DNA of 64,000 bases, taken from JAWWOW01 sp033851265. GTDB lineage: Bacteria > Actinomycetota > Actinomycetes > JAWWOW01. This document shows positions 55,575-63,801 of this stretch, piece by piece. The stretch's first letter is position 1, and each line of letters starts with the position of its first letter. The translations under genes were made by a program, and so were the position numbers. Location of the stretch: NCBI GenBank assembly GCA_033851265.1, contig JAWWOW010000025.1:62001-126000 (forward strand), given 5' to 3'. The notes under the pieces were generated by a model. The model was not told where the DNA came from and did no database searches. It saw only the letters and a list, made by a program, of their open reading frames with translations.

Positions 55575-55856
55575 TTGAGCACGTGGGCAGGTCAGCCAGT
55601 CCGTCTGCAACGTCGCGTACGTTCCGTTCGGGTCGAGCCGACGAAAGCCGACTCGGTGCCGATCTGGCGGATCACCCACTGCGCGACTGTTGCGGCGACT
55701 GGCATATCGCTGGTCGAAGACATTGAAGCCGACAGCTACGAGCGGGAAGGCAGCTGGCAGTTGCTGGTCATCTGGCAGTGCGTGGTCAATCGGCCACGCA
55801 TGGTCGTTGTGCGCAGGTTGCCGATGAACGTGCATGTGGAACGGCGGTGTGCGTGA
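55575..55856 (+). CDS. Small hypothetical protein (uncertain)
   Basis: The 93-residue frame has plausible coding composition in its second half (ATGISLVEDIEADSYEREGS then WQLLVIWQCVVNRPRMVVV). The first third is Arg-rich and less convincing. It is divergent from the nuclease-like gene and is the only candidate within a 443-base gap. An alternative GTG at 55632 would remove the Arg-rich beginning. No family is recognised. Confidence 0.4.
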   Translation: MSTWAGQPVRLQRRVRSVRVEPTKADSVPIWRITHCATVAATGISLVEDIEADSYEREGSWQLLVIWQCVVNRPRMVVVRRLPMNVHVERRCA

Positions 55857-55957
55857 GCGAAACACCGAAACGCACGCCTGAGAGCGCCAGTTCGCCTCCG
55901 CGTCGGTCTGTTCGCGGCGAGACCATAAGGAGTAGTCGTCGCTGCCTTGAACGCGTG

Positions 55958-56890
55958 CTACTCGCCCGTGTGACGGGACGCAACCCACCCGGCCCCAGCG
56001 GCTGCCAGTAGGGCAAGCATCGCGGGCGCGAACTCTCGTGCTGCTAGTAAGACGATGCCGATTAGCAGCATGACGAATAGCAGGTACCGCGCACGCCCTC
56101 CAATCACCGCCCCCGCTTCATCGTCAACCGACCTGCTGGCCACGGCTGCCGGGACCAGCACTTGCGCTGACGCCGGGACAGCCGTCTGACGCTCCCGTGT
56201 TGACGATTTAGATGCCTGACCTCCTGGTCGATTGAGCATCAGCACGAGAACAACAGCCCAGGACCACAACATCAATAGCGCAGTCGCCGCACACCAAACG
56301 GCGGTCGTCGTGCTGCTTTCCAGTTCTGAGACCGTTGGTGGCAACGAGTTATCGCCGCCAGGGATGTGAGAAAACGCTTGCAGGATCACGACGACGATGT
56401 AGAGGACCCACCAACCATTGAGCAAGGCGCGTCGAAGCCCGCGCACTCGACCCGACTCTGATTCCCACAACTCGATCATCGCTCGCCGAGCCATCGCATA
56501 GCCGTACACCGGAATGAAGGGCGAGCGGGCAAGGCGACGTTGTGACTTCGGAGCACGTGCTGCTCCTTGTGACACGTACAACCAACGGAAGAATAGAAGC
56601 AGGGAGACGAACGAAAGCAAGCCAGCGATGTCGAGAAAGTCACTTGCGACGACCAGCGCGTGGGGCTTAGGAACTCCGCCGTACTCGGAGTTGTTGCAGA
56701 GAATGGTCAGCACAGCGTCCGGGTTCTGACATGCCTCACTGATGGGTCCTATTCGTGAGCGGCCATCCAGTGCGTCGAGGTCATGGAGACCAGCCACGCC
56801 ATTGGCGGCACTGACCAGGTAGCAAACAGCACACCCGACCAGACAAACCCATAAGACGAGGGGCAATCGTGAACGCCCTTGGCTCGCCAT
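55958..56890 (-). CDS. Membrane protein with weak DUF4328-like pattern
   Basis: The 310-residue protein has four or more hydrophobic segments (LVLWVCLVGCAVCYLVSA, IAGLLSFVSLLLFFRWLYV, WWVLYIVVVILQAF, AVVLVLMLNRPGG) and a C-terminal pair. The order WLYVSQGAARAPK then FIPVYGYAMARRAMIELW recalls the DUF4328 family of membrane proteins, but the match is weak. ATG at 56890 and ATG at 56899 are both possible. It diverges from the HEPN-like gene. Confidence 0.55.
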   Translation of the reverse strand: MASQGRSRLPLVLWVCLVGCAVCYLVSAANGVAGLHDLDALDGRSRIGPISEACQNPDAVLTILCNNSEYGGVPKPHALVVASDFLDIAGLLSFVSLLLFFRWLYVSQGAARAPKSQRRLARSPFIPVYGYAMARRAMIELWESESGRVRGLRRALLNGWWVLYIVVVILQAFSHIPGGDNSLPPTVSELESSTTTAVWCAATALLMLWSWAVVLVLMLNRPGGQASKSSTRERQTAVPASAQVLVPAAVASRSVDDEAGAVIGGRARYLLFVMLLIGIVLLAAREFAPAMLALLAAAGAGWVASRHTGE

Positions 56891-56922
56891 GACACCCATG
56901 ATGGTGGGAAGGTGAGTGGTTT

Positions 56923-57588
56923 ATGAAGCTTGATCAGAAGGCTGCTGATCGCCTGGTCGCCATGCTCGCGAAGGCGGACGACCTGCTGAAGACGTACAAG
57001 AGCCCTCCTTCGAACTTCATTGGATTCGAGGGGTGGGTAGATAGCGAGTTGTTCGCTGAGTGGCGAGCGCAGAGTCTCGTTCTGCTTCGCCAGTCACTCG
57101 GCCGAGAGCATCAGTACACGCGGTCCTTTCAAGAGGGAACGGAGAAGGAGAGCGTGCCGAGCTCAGTCCGGCACGGAATAGGGATACTCCGAGCAGCTTC
57201 GGAGGACCTGTCCAACGGCTATCTGTTCGAAGCCCGATCCCTCATCGAGGCTGAGGTCTTCGATGACTTCTTGCAGATGGCGCAACATCTCAACCAGCAG
57301 GGATACAAGGATCCGGCCGCATCCTTGGCAGGAGCAGTACTCGAGGACGGCCTTCGCCGCATCGCCACAGGCCACGAAGTGCCATTCTCAAAGTCAGACG
57401 GCCTTGACGCGTTGAACAAGGCGATTGCCAGCCATGGGATTTATAACAAGCTGACCCAGTCGAAGGTGGACTCGTGGAGAGTCATCCGCAATGCGGCTGA
57501 TCATGGCAACTTCGGGGAATACGGCACCGAGGACGTGACCGCCCTTATCGAAGGAGTCGTCGACCTGCTTGGCCGCCATCTAGTGTGA
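56923..57588 (+). CDS. HEPN-like (DUF4145-type) protein
   Basis: The 221-residue helical protein has a C-terminal part with YKDPAASLAGAVLEDGLRRI and IRNAADHGNFGEYGTEDV. Arg189-x4-His194 fits the Rx4-6H motif of HEPN RNases, with Asn190 next to Arg as in most active members. The arrangement resembles the DUF4145-like proteins seen in defence islands. RNase activity and toxin role are inferred from the motif. ATG at 56923 is preceded by GGAAGGTGAGTGG. No antitoxin-like gene with a MNT domain is adjacent. Confidence 0.6.
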   Translation: MKLDQKAADRLVAMLAKADDLLKTYKSPPSNFIGFEGWVDSELFAEWRAQSLVLLRQSLGREHQYTRSFQEGTEKESVPSSVRHGIGILRAASEDLSNGYLFEARSLIEAEVFDDFLQMAQHLNQQGYKDPAASLAGAVLEDGLRRIATGHEVPFSKSDGLDALNKAIASHGIYNKLTQSKVDSWRVIRNAADHGNFGEYGTEDVTALIEGVVDLLGRHLV

Positions 57589-57695
57589 CGGACGTCGCCT
57601 GCGCACCATTCGGCGGCGCCGACTGCTTGAACTGCCCGCCGTCGGCGCTTTCAACTGTTGTTTGAACTGCAACGCGCGTCACTACGATTGGCACC

Positions 57696-58343
57696 ATGAC
57701 CGAGTCCGGCGCCTGGTCCGAACCACTGGCGGTCGGGACGTTTGTTCTCGCGCTAGCCACTCTGCTGTTGGTCCTAGTCACGGGTATCCAGCTGCGCCTG
57801 GCGCGCCGCACAGCAAATCTGGCCATACGACCGCTGCTCGGGGAGGTACCCGAGCCGTTGGAGGCCGCCGACATCGAGAGCGTCAGCTTTGGCGCACCCG
57901 GGCGGAACCGCGAGGAATTGCGGGTCGGTGAATTTTTTCTCCGCCGCGGCGAAGACAGCGACGTCTTTCAGGTGTCTGTTTCTTTCCGCAACGTTGGCTC
58001 AGGCCCGGCAGTGATTCTGGGTGCTGGCACGGATCCGGCCGTCACCGCCAGTTGCAAGGTGTCCCGGATGTATGTGCCCACAGGAGAGAACGTACGCGTC
58101 AACGTTTCCGCACTCGTGACGGCCGGTGCTGAGGGCGCGAGGCATCTTGCAGACTGGCGTACAGAGGGCGGGGCGAACTTTACGATTTTCATTACCTACG
58201 CCGATGTCGACGGATCTCAAACGATGACAACAAGGGCAGTGGTCCGCGAATACGCCGTCCATACTCCCTTCGTGGAACGTGTCGAAATCTGGCGGCCGGG
58301 CGCAAAGGAGCCGTACTTGGCCTCAGGTGAGTGGGGCGGCTAG
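57696..58343 (+). CDS. Membrane-anchored protein of unknown function
   Basis: The 215-residue protein has one N-terminal transmembrane helix (VGTFVLALATLLLVLVTGIQL) followed by a basic stop-transfer segment, and a soluble beta-rich domain (VSVSFRNVGSGPAVILGAGTD, NFTIFITYADVDGS) that may face the cytoplasm. The final part has YAVHTPFVERVEIW. The family seems common in actinobacterial accessory DNA, without known function. Start at ATG 57696. Confidence 0.55.
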   Translation: MTESGAWSEPLAVGTFVLALATLLLVLVTGIQLRLARRTANLAIRPLLGEVPEPLEAADIESVSFGAPGRNREELRVGEFFLRRGEDSDVFQVSVSFRNVGSGPAVILGAGTDPAVTASCKVSRMYVPTGENVRVNVSALVTAGAEGARHLADWRTEGGANFTIFITYADVDGSQTMTTRAVVREYAVHTPFVERVEIWRPGAKEPYLASGEWGG

Positions 58344-58439
58344 CCGGCATATAAGTGGCGATAGCGAGCGTGCGTTCCGGCAATATCGTGCGTTCCGTGA
58401 TCCTGATTCGGAGCGCCGCCTGCCGCGCGGATGTAAGTC

Positions 58440-58724
58440 GTGACGAATCCATATCTCACTACGCTGTCCGGCGTGGGTCGCCTGAGCCGCGCCGACTGGG
58501 GCTGGATCATTGGCTCGCTCGGGCTCGGTCTCGTGATGACGATCTGGACGGGGGACTGGGGCATATGGCTGGAACCGCATTGGTGGATCGGTGCCGCTGT
58601 TACCTCCCTGCTTGGAGGTGTTCTCGCTTCTCTGCTACTCGTGCGTAAGGCGCGACGACGGGCGAAGCGACCATCCGCGCCGCCTGTTCCTCTGGCCGCG
58701 CCCCGTTGGCAGCGGCGCCGCTAA
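58440..58724 (+). CDS. Small two-helix membrane protein
   Basis: The 94-residue protein has two hydrophobic segments (WGWIIGSLGLGLVMTIW and WWIGAAVTSLLGGVLASLLLV) and a basic Arg/Pro tail. It begins with GTG at 58440. No family is recognised. It lies next to another, interrupted small membrane gene. Confidence 0.5.
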   Translation: MTNPYLTTLSGVGRLSRADWGWIIGSLGLGLVMTIWTGDWGIWLEPHWWIGAAVTSLLGGVLASLLLVRKARRRAKRPSAPPVPLAAPRWQRRR

Positions 58725-58751
58725 CCCGATGCAGTTTCGGTCCAGAAGTGG

Positions 58752-58786
58752 CGCTCTCACACGTGGGTCCCGGTGTTATCGAGCGG
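58752..58786 (+). repeat. Imperfect 35-base repeat, copy 1
   Basis: The segment with GTGGGTCCCGGTGTTATCG shares 28 of 35 bases with 60447-60481. It lies immediately before the interrupted minus-strand gene, in non-coding DNA after the 58440 gene. Its nature is unknown. Confidence 0.45.
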
Positions 58787-58787
58787 A

Positions 58788-59021
58788 TTACCGCTCCCGT
58801 CGCGCGTGGCGGAGCATCGTGAAGGCAAGGGCAGCGAAGCCGCCGCTGAACAACGCACCGAGACCAGCTATCTCAGCTTGCTCCTAGTCTGTCCGGAGGA
58901 CACCAATCAACGCCGCGACTAGCAAGAAGATGGCGAACGGGCCAGTCCACAACCATGACCATCGGAAGAGCCCTACCTGAAAGCGGACCGCAGCTTGCAT
59001 TGCTCCGGTCAGTCGCGCCAT
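58788..59021 (-). pseudogene. Small two-helix membrane gene interrupted by an in-frame TAG
   Basis: ATG at 59021 opens a frame coding for ARLTGAMQAAVRFQVGLF and a hydrophobic helix (WTGPFAIFLLVAALIGV), with a TAG at 58884-58886 after 45 codons. The same frame continues without another stop for 31 codons (EQAEIAGLGALFSGGFAALA, then MLRHARRER) to TAA at 58788-58790, giving a second helix and basic tail typical of such proteins. This looks like one two-helix protein broken by a nonsense change, but two tiny genes are possible. Confidence 0.45.
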
Positions 59022-59164
59022 GCCGCCCTGCTCCCGATTGATCGCAAGATCCTTGCATGACTTTCGTAAAGCGACCGCACGGTAACTGCCGATCTGCGCG
59101 AGGGGACCGTTGTTAGGGACGGGGCTCAGCGAGTTCTTGCTCAGGGGAGAATCACAGCGTGAGT

Positions 59165-59434
59165 ATGTCCGACTGGCTGGATCATCGCCGGGGCAGGGTT
59201 GGCTTAGCAGCAAGCGTCTTCGGCGCTGGCATCGGCATTTTCGCCTCTGGCAATCGGCTACTGGGAACTCCGCTCATCGTTATGGGAGCGATCGGCACCC
59301 CCGTTGCCATTGGCAGCTACGTGCGTCACGCCCGCCGCGACGAAACCGATGAATCCAACGTGTTGTTTGGAGTCCCGGCGCCGAATGCGACCAACACGGA
59401 GGACCCTCCGAGCCACGTAAGGCGGATTGATTAG
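59165..59434 (+). CDS. Small membrane protein of unknown function
   Basis: The 89-residue protein begins SDWLDHRRGRVGLAASVFGAG and has two hydrophobic segments (LAASVFGAGIGIFASG, LLGTPLIVMGAIGTPVAIGS). A polar C-terminal tail of about 35 residues follows. ATG at 59165 is used; GTG at 59159 is an alternative with the same frame. No family recognised. Confidence 0.45.
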   Translation: MSDWLDHRRGRVGLAASVFGAGIGIFASGNRLLGTPLIVMGAIGTPVAIGSYVRHARRDETDESNVLFGVPAPNATNTEDPPSHVRRID

Positions 59435-59507
59435 CCAGTCGCGAAGTGCCACTCCCGAGCACGGCGTCCGGCGGCCCCTTGCGGCCTGATTGCGTACCGT
59501 GGATCCC

Positions 59508-59798
59508 GTGTCAGGGTGGAACAGCGGCAACAAGAGGTTCTGGACGCGCCACCGTCGAAGTGTCCGCACCAGTCGGCAGCTCGCTCAGGAAGCCGTCGAT
59601 CGGTTAGCGAAGGTCAAAGAGGACCTCACGGGGGACCCCCACGACGACACGGCACGTGACGTGCCCTACTTGAGGCAGACGATTGAGTCGGCCTCCGACC
59701 CTCAAGTGCAGCAGCAGGACCAAGCCCGCCGCACCCATGCGGGACAGCGGGAGCGCCGGATGGGACGCCTACGGGCGCGGAATCAGCGCGACCGGTAG
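59508..59798 (+). CDS. Small charged hypothetical protein (uncertain)
   Basis: The 96-residue frame begins SGWNSGNKRFWTRHRRSV with GTG 59508; GTG 59499 and TTG 59490 are also possible. It is highly charged and helical (LAKVKEDLTGDPHD, QVQQQDQARRTHAGQRERR). Nothing catalytic is visible. It fits between neighbouring genes on the same strand, which supports it modestly. Confidence 0.4.
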   Translation: MSGWNSGNKRFWTRHRRSVRTSRQLAQEAVDRLAKVKEDLTGDPHDDTARDVPYLRQTIESASDPQVQQQDQARRTHAGQRERRMGRLRARNQRDR

Positions 59799-59850
59799 GT
59801 GGCGTGAGCGTGCGAAGAGTGACTGACAAAACCACGCGTAGGCTTGCCGC

Positions 59851-60405
59851 GTGCGGGGGTGGCTGAGCGTGGCGTTGGTCACCGCTGTGCTCGTTAGCGG
59901 CTGCGCGAGCGACGGACATTCCACGTTGGCGATTCCCCGGCCCACACTGCCCGTGGGGTTACCGACGCCAGCCGTGACGCTGCCCAGCGGAACGCCGACC
60001 GTGCTCCCCACCAGCCGTCCGACGATCACCGTCACGCGGCCCAAGTATCACGTCAGCCTGGCGACCTTCGCGGGCGGCTGGACGGCTCACACACGTTTCC
60101 TTCGCATCAGTCGGGCCGGTGTCGGCAAAGAGTGGGTGGATGACGGGTGCTGCCACCACGAGTTCCACCTCACCTTTGAGCTCTCGCGGGTCTGGGGGTC
60201 ACCAGACAACGCGATCGCCGAGTTTGTGATCACAGCGTTCACGCCTGGTGAGCCGGGCTACTTCGACGCCCAACACCCTGCTCCACGCGTCGGGCAGAAG
60301 GGGCAACTCCGGGTGCGCGAGCACACCATCGTGGAAACGGCCACGGACACACGGTTCTGCTCAGACGGGCACGCGTTACCCCAGCCAAACGTCTGCGGCG
60401 TCTAA
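59851..60405 (+). CDS. Lipoprotein of a conserved actinobacterial family
   Basis: The 184-residue protein has a lipobox LVSGC (Cys18), a Pro/Thr-rich linker and a domain with FAGGWTAHTRFLRISRAG and VDDGCCHHEFHLTFELSRV. The CCHH and the later Cys residues could form a metal or disulfide site. The family is widespread in Streptomyces-like genomes without known function. GTG 59851 is used as start. Confidence 0.65.
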   Translation: MRGWLSVALVTAVLVSGCASDGHSTLAIPRPTLPVGLPTPAVTLPSGTPTVLPTSRPTITVTRPKYHVSLATFAGGWTAHTRFLRISRAGVGKEWVDDGCCHHEFHLTFELSRVWGSPDNAIAEFVITAFTPGEPGYFDAQHPAPRVGQKGQLRVREHTIVETATDTRFCSDGHALPQPNVCGV

Positions 60406-60446
60406 CTGGCGTGTGATGCAGGAGGGGTCGGCCGATTTATAGGTGA

Positions 60447-60481
60447 TGCTCCCGCACATGGGTTGCGGTGTTATCGATCGG
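60447..60481 (+). repeat. Imperfect 35-base repeat, copy 2
   Basis: This copy, with CATGGGTTGCGGTGTTATCG, matches 58752-58786 in 28 of 35 positions. It lies in the 182-base gap after the lipoprotein gene. Two copies at similar intergenic positions suggest a small dispersed repeat. Confidence 0.45.
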
Positions 60482-60587
60482 GTCTTGCCGGCGAATTCGC
60501 CACCTGCATTGGGATCCCACCGTTATGAGTCGAGCAGGGCTCATTAATTGACGCGTTAATCCGTCATCCGTTAGTGACAATGGCCGT

Positions 60588-61181
60588 GTGCAGGACCCGC
60601 TAGCTCCTTACTGGGACCCGATGCCCGACGTCTTGTCTTCGCGCGGTATTCCGATCCCCGGGGGTCCACCTTGGTGGCGAGGCCAGCTGCCCGACCCTGC
60701 CGAGTACTTGCGCGGAAGTTGGGCGGAACGTAATTGGCGCAATGTGCCAGGTCCGCTCTACGGGGCCATGACCGACACGTGCTGGGCTTCTCGGCAGTTT
60801 GCGCCGCATCACATTTCCTACGAGAACGAGACCGGTCAGGAGTTCTTGTACAGGCAGCCACGGTCGCGTGGCGAGGTGCTTGGAGTGCTACTGGGAGCTC
60901 GGAACGATCCGTATGACGGATGGAGCTCAGACGGTGATGAGCATTGGACACCCGAACTAGTCCGGTCCTGGTGGCGGGATCGCGGTCGCCTTGTTGAATG
61001 GATCGAGAGAGATCTTCAGGTGTGGTCGGCGGGTAACGGAGAGGAACGGGACGCCGCCGCAGGCCTGGTCGAGTACGCCGCCTACCTCGACGGTGAACTC
61101 GAGACGCACCTGCGCGGATACGTCTTCTGGCTAATGGAGCGCCGAACGCCGCGCGCAGACGACAAACTGCCAGGCCTCTAG
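60588..61181 (+). CDS. Conserved protein of unknown function, Trp-rich
   Basis: The 197-residue protein starts QDPLAPYWDPMPDVLSSRGIP and has repeated Trp-rich blocks (GGPPWWRGQLP, RNWRNVPGPLYGA, WTPELVRSWWRDR). It matches a soluble family that I recognise from Streptomyces and other actinobacteria, with no assigned role. GTG 60588 is the start. The acidic helical C terminus (GLVEYAAYLDGELETHLRGY) has no signal or membrane part. Confidence 0.6.
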   Translation: MQDPLAPYWDPMPDVLSSRGIPIPGGPPWWRGQLPDPAEYLRGSWAERNWRNVPGPLYGAMTDTCWASRQFAPHHISYENETGQEFLYRQPRSRGEVLGVLLGARNDPYDGWSSDGDEHWTPELVRSWWRDRGRLVEWIERDLQVWSAGNGEERDAAAGLVEYAAYLDGELETHLRGYVFWLMERRTPRADDKLPGL

Positions 61182-61327
61182 TCGATGGGGCTCACAAACC
61201 GCGGCGGCGTTCTATGACGTGCTGAAGTGCCGTTCCAGTTCGCTGATAATTGCGTGATTCCCGATGACTCCCCGGCGTTCTCGAGCGCACGATTCGGTAT
61301 TCTGACCGTCAGTGAAAGCATGCGGAA

Positions 61328-61831
61328 GTGCCAAAGCTCGGCCTGTGCATCTCGTCCGCAGTTCTCATCGGGTCCCTGTCCGGATGTAGCGGGGGCACTG
61401 TCGCGGACGATTCCACCAGCGTGCCCTCCGGGGCGATCTGTGAACTCATCAAGACAGCACGAGTCGCCAGCAGTCTCAAGGTTCCGGTGTCGAGAGTGGG
61501 TTCGTGCCTCGAGACCGATGTGACACCAGATCGATCAGGTCGTTGGCCGATTCAGGCCCCGCCCTTTGAGCTGGCGCTGGTCTCGGTGAATCCCGACCCA
61601 ACCCGTCATAGGTACTACGACAACGTGGACAAGCATTCGTCGGATTACAAGAGCGTATTGGTCAGCGGCACCTCGTGTGCCCAACAGGTCGATCGCGGAC
61701 ACAACCTCTACTGCTACGACGAGAAGACGAAGATGACGGTGCATGTGCAGGTGGTGGGAGATGCAGACGTTTCTGCCATGACCCTCGCGCTGGCATCTGC
61801 GGCTCTTCCCGTGGTTCTGCCGGGAGCCTAG
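61328..61831 (+). CDS. Lipoprotein of unknown function
   Basis: The 167-residue protein has a signal peptide with lipobox LSGC (Cys20), followed by ADDSTSVPSGAICELIKTAR and further Cys residues at CLETD, TSCAQQ and LYCYDEK. Three or four extracytoplasmic Cys suggest disulfides. GTG 61328 is the start. It converges on another lipoprotein-like gene. Confidence 0.6.
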   Translation: MPKLGLCISSAVLIGSLSGCSGGTVADDSTSVPSGAICELIKTARVASSLKVPVSRVGSCLETDVTPDRSGRWPIQAPPFELALVSVNPDPTRHRYYDNVDKHSSDYKSVLVSGTSCAQQVDRGHNLYCYDEKTKMTVHVQVVGDADVSAMTLALASAALPVVLPGA

Positions 61832-61852
61832 GGCGGTTGCGCTCGGACCCGC

Positions 61853-62281
61853 TCAGGGATGATCCGGGACAACGACAGGGCGACCCCACGTCCGGCACCG
61901 GTCAGAAGCAATGTCCAGCCCGGCGTGGAGGGAGTCGGTCTCATTGCCGATGCTCGTCCCCCCCTCCTTCAGGACGTTGCTGATGTCACGCACGTCAGCA
62001 ACCAATCGGGTCAACGCCTCAGTGAGATCGCCCGTCGAGTTCGTCGCATCCTTTTGGAATTCGTCCGCGATGCTGCCGAAGCCGAGCCCGAGAATGAACG
62101 CCGCGTACTTGCCTGACTTCACCAGTCGGTACTGGTCGTCGATGCCCTCCATGTGCGTAGCCAGCCGCGCGCACGCTGCCTGGTTGAGCCGCACGTCTGC
62201 CGGGTTCTTAGTTGGGGATGGTGTCCCCGCTGGCGAGGATGAGCCACACGCCGCGGCTGTTGTGACGAGTAGACCAATCAC
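61853..62281 (-). CDS. Lipoprotein-like protein with short signal
   Basis: The 142-residue frame begins with GTG 62281 as IGLLVTTAAACGSSS, with a lipobox-like AAAC but almost no basic n-region. The upstream in-frame codons (WHIARGC) would extend it, but no start codon occurs there. The signal is therefore unusually short, or the start is misread or lost. The soluble part is helical (LTEALTRLVADVRDISN). It is followed at lower coordinates by the opposite-strand lipoprotein gene. Confidence 0.45.
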   Translation of the reverse strand: MIGLLVTTAAACGSSSPAGTPSPTKNPADVRLNQAACARLATHMEGIDDQYRLVKSGKYAAFILGLGFGSIADEFQKDATNSTGDLTEALTRLVADVRDISNVLKEGGTSIGNETDSLHAGLDIASDRCRTWGRPVVVPDHP

Positions 62282-62356
62282 GCATCCACGAGCGATGTGC
62301 CACCCAGCGGCAGACGCTACGCCCCCAAGGGGGCGGCCGACAGGCGGGAAACGCGT

Positions 62357-63799
62357 TCAGGTGGTGCGGCTGCAGGACGTAACGAGCTGCCGCAACGTGC
62401 GCTGTATCGAGGGACTGTGAAGTGTGGCTCTAGTCGATCCGAGCAGCGTTGGTGTTGGCAACGACCGGACCAGACCGGTGGCGGCGCACCGGGCGACGGC
62501 GGGTGCGGTGCCGTCCACGATCAGTTCGGCTCCGGCTGTGGAGCGCAGCGCCGGCAGGGCCAGCAGGTCACCATCGCTGGAGCGGGGGTCAGCCGTCGGG
62601 GCATCGCACGACTCAAAATGAACCCCTTCGGAATACGCGCTGATCTTGGCGGTCGCAGCGGGGACGGCCCGCCGCCACCGTTCCAGCGCGGTCTCAATCG
62701 CACGCGTGTTCGCGGGAGTGTCTCCGGCAAGCGTCATCCGCGCGCAGGTCGCTTCATCACGCTTGAAGACCTCGAAGGTGTCGCCGCCCCACCCGTCTGC
62801 GGCCTGAAACGCCTGCTTGGCATCGATGCGCTGCCCAAGCATCAGATAGAGCATCAGCGCACCGAAGTCAGCACGCTGCCCGGGAATCGGGACGTCGTTT
62901 TCCTCAAACGCGACGGGTTCGATGTAGGACGCGCCCTCATCATCCAGATAACGCCAAGGATCGAAAATCTGCGCGTGGGTTCGTGGTGGGTTGCGCAACA
63001 CGCCGTCTCGCCCGATCTCAGGCTTCCCTGTGGCGACGATTTCGATCAGCGGGGGGCCGAGGACATAGGGACTGTCGAATAGCGACTCCAGGACGGCGGG
63101 CACGGTCGGTTGCGCGTCTCGGTTGCTGTTGTCGTCGTCCGTGACAGCTTGTTGCTCCGATTCACTGAGCGTTCCGAGGTATGCGCGTTCGACGAGTGTG
63201 GCGTCGCCCTCAAGTACGGCCGTAAGGCCCGCGATCTGTCCGTTCGTCGCGTCCTCGTCTAGCCCGTCACCTGTGGGGTGCTGGTCCTGCCAGACGTGCG
63301 TCAACTCATGAACGAGCGTCACGCGCACACCCGGTGTCAGGAACCTGCCGCGTAAACGGACGCGGTTGTCCCGAGGGGCGTAGTACCCGACTAAGCCTTC
63401 GCCATAAAGGATCCTCAACTGACTCTGCAGGTCCTCACGCATCAGTCCGAGCGCTTGGAAGACCGCCGCAGTTCGTTCCAGTTCTTCCTGCTCGTGACTC
63501 CCGCGTTCCGGGAGGAACGCGTTGCGGGCCTGCTTGCGGAAATCACCGTCGCTGAGCAGGTCAACGTGGACGGGGCGGATGAACTTGCCGTGCTTCTGCT
63601 GTTCCACGAACGCCACCAACGGCGCAATCCGGGCGTCCCACTTGTCGGGGAATCTGCCCTCCGGCCATTTGACAACGATGACCACGACGCTTGTGCAGAG
63701 CAGCGCGATTACCAGCGCGAAGCGCACGATGCGCCGTCGTCCTGATCGGCGCGCAGCGGAATCGACCGAGGCGAGAAGCTCCGACCAAGCTTCGGACAC
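62357..63799 (-). CDS. Membrane-anchored HExxH metallopeptidase (gluzincin-like)
   Basis: The 480-residue protein has a cytoplasmic N terminus of about 25 residues and one transmembrane helix (RFALVIALLCTSVVVIVVKW). The extracellular domain has the zinc motif HELTH (LVHELTHVWQDQH), followed about 30 residues later by EGDATLVE, whose Glu could be the third ligand as in gluzincins. The C-terminal portion includes FEENDVPIPGQRADFGALM. The substrate is unknown. GTG 63799 lies 2 bases after the stop of the preceding gene, so translation is probably coupled. Confidence 0.7.
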   Translation of the reverse strand: MSEAWSELLASVDSAARRSGRRRIVRFALVIALLCTSVVVIVVKWPEGRFPDKWDARIAPLVAFVEQQKHGKFIRPVHVDLLSDGDFRKQARNAFLPERGSHEQEELERTAAVFQALGLMREDLQSQLRILYGEGLVGYYAPRDNRVRLRGRFLTPGVRVTLVHELTHVWQDQHPTGDGLDEDATNGQIAGLTAVLEGDATLVERAYLGTLSESEQQAVTDDDNSNRDAQPTVPAVLESLFDSPYVLGPPLIEIVATGKPEIGRDGVLRNPPRTHAQIFDPWRYLDDEGASYIEPVAFEENDVPIPGQRADFGALMLYLMLGQRIDAKQAFQAADGWGGDTFEVFKRDEATCARMTLAGDTPANTRAIETALERWRRAVPAATAKISAYSEGVHFESCDAPTADPRSSDGDLLALPALRSTAGAELIVDGTAPAVARCAATGLVRSLPTPTLLGSTRATLHSPSIQRTLRQLVTSCSRTT

Positions 63800-63801
63800 G
63801 G

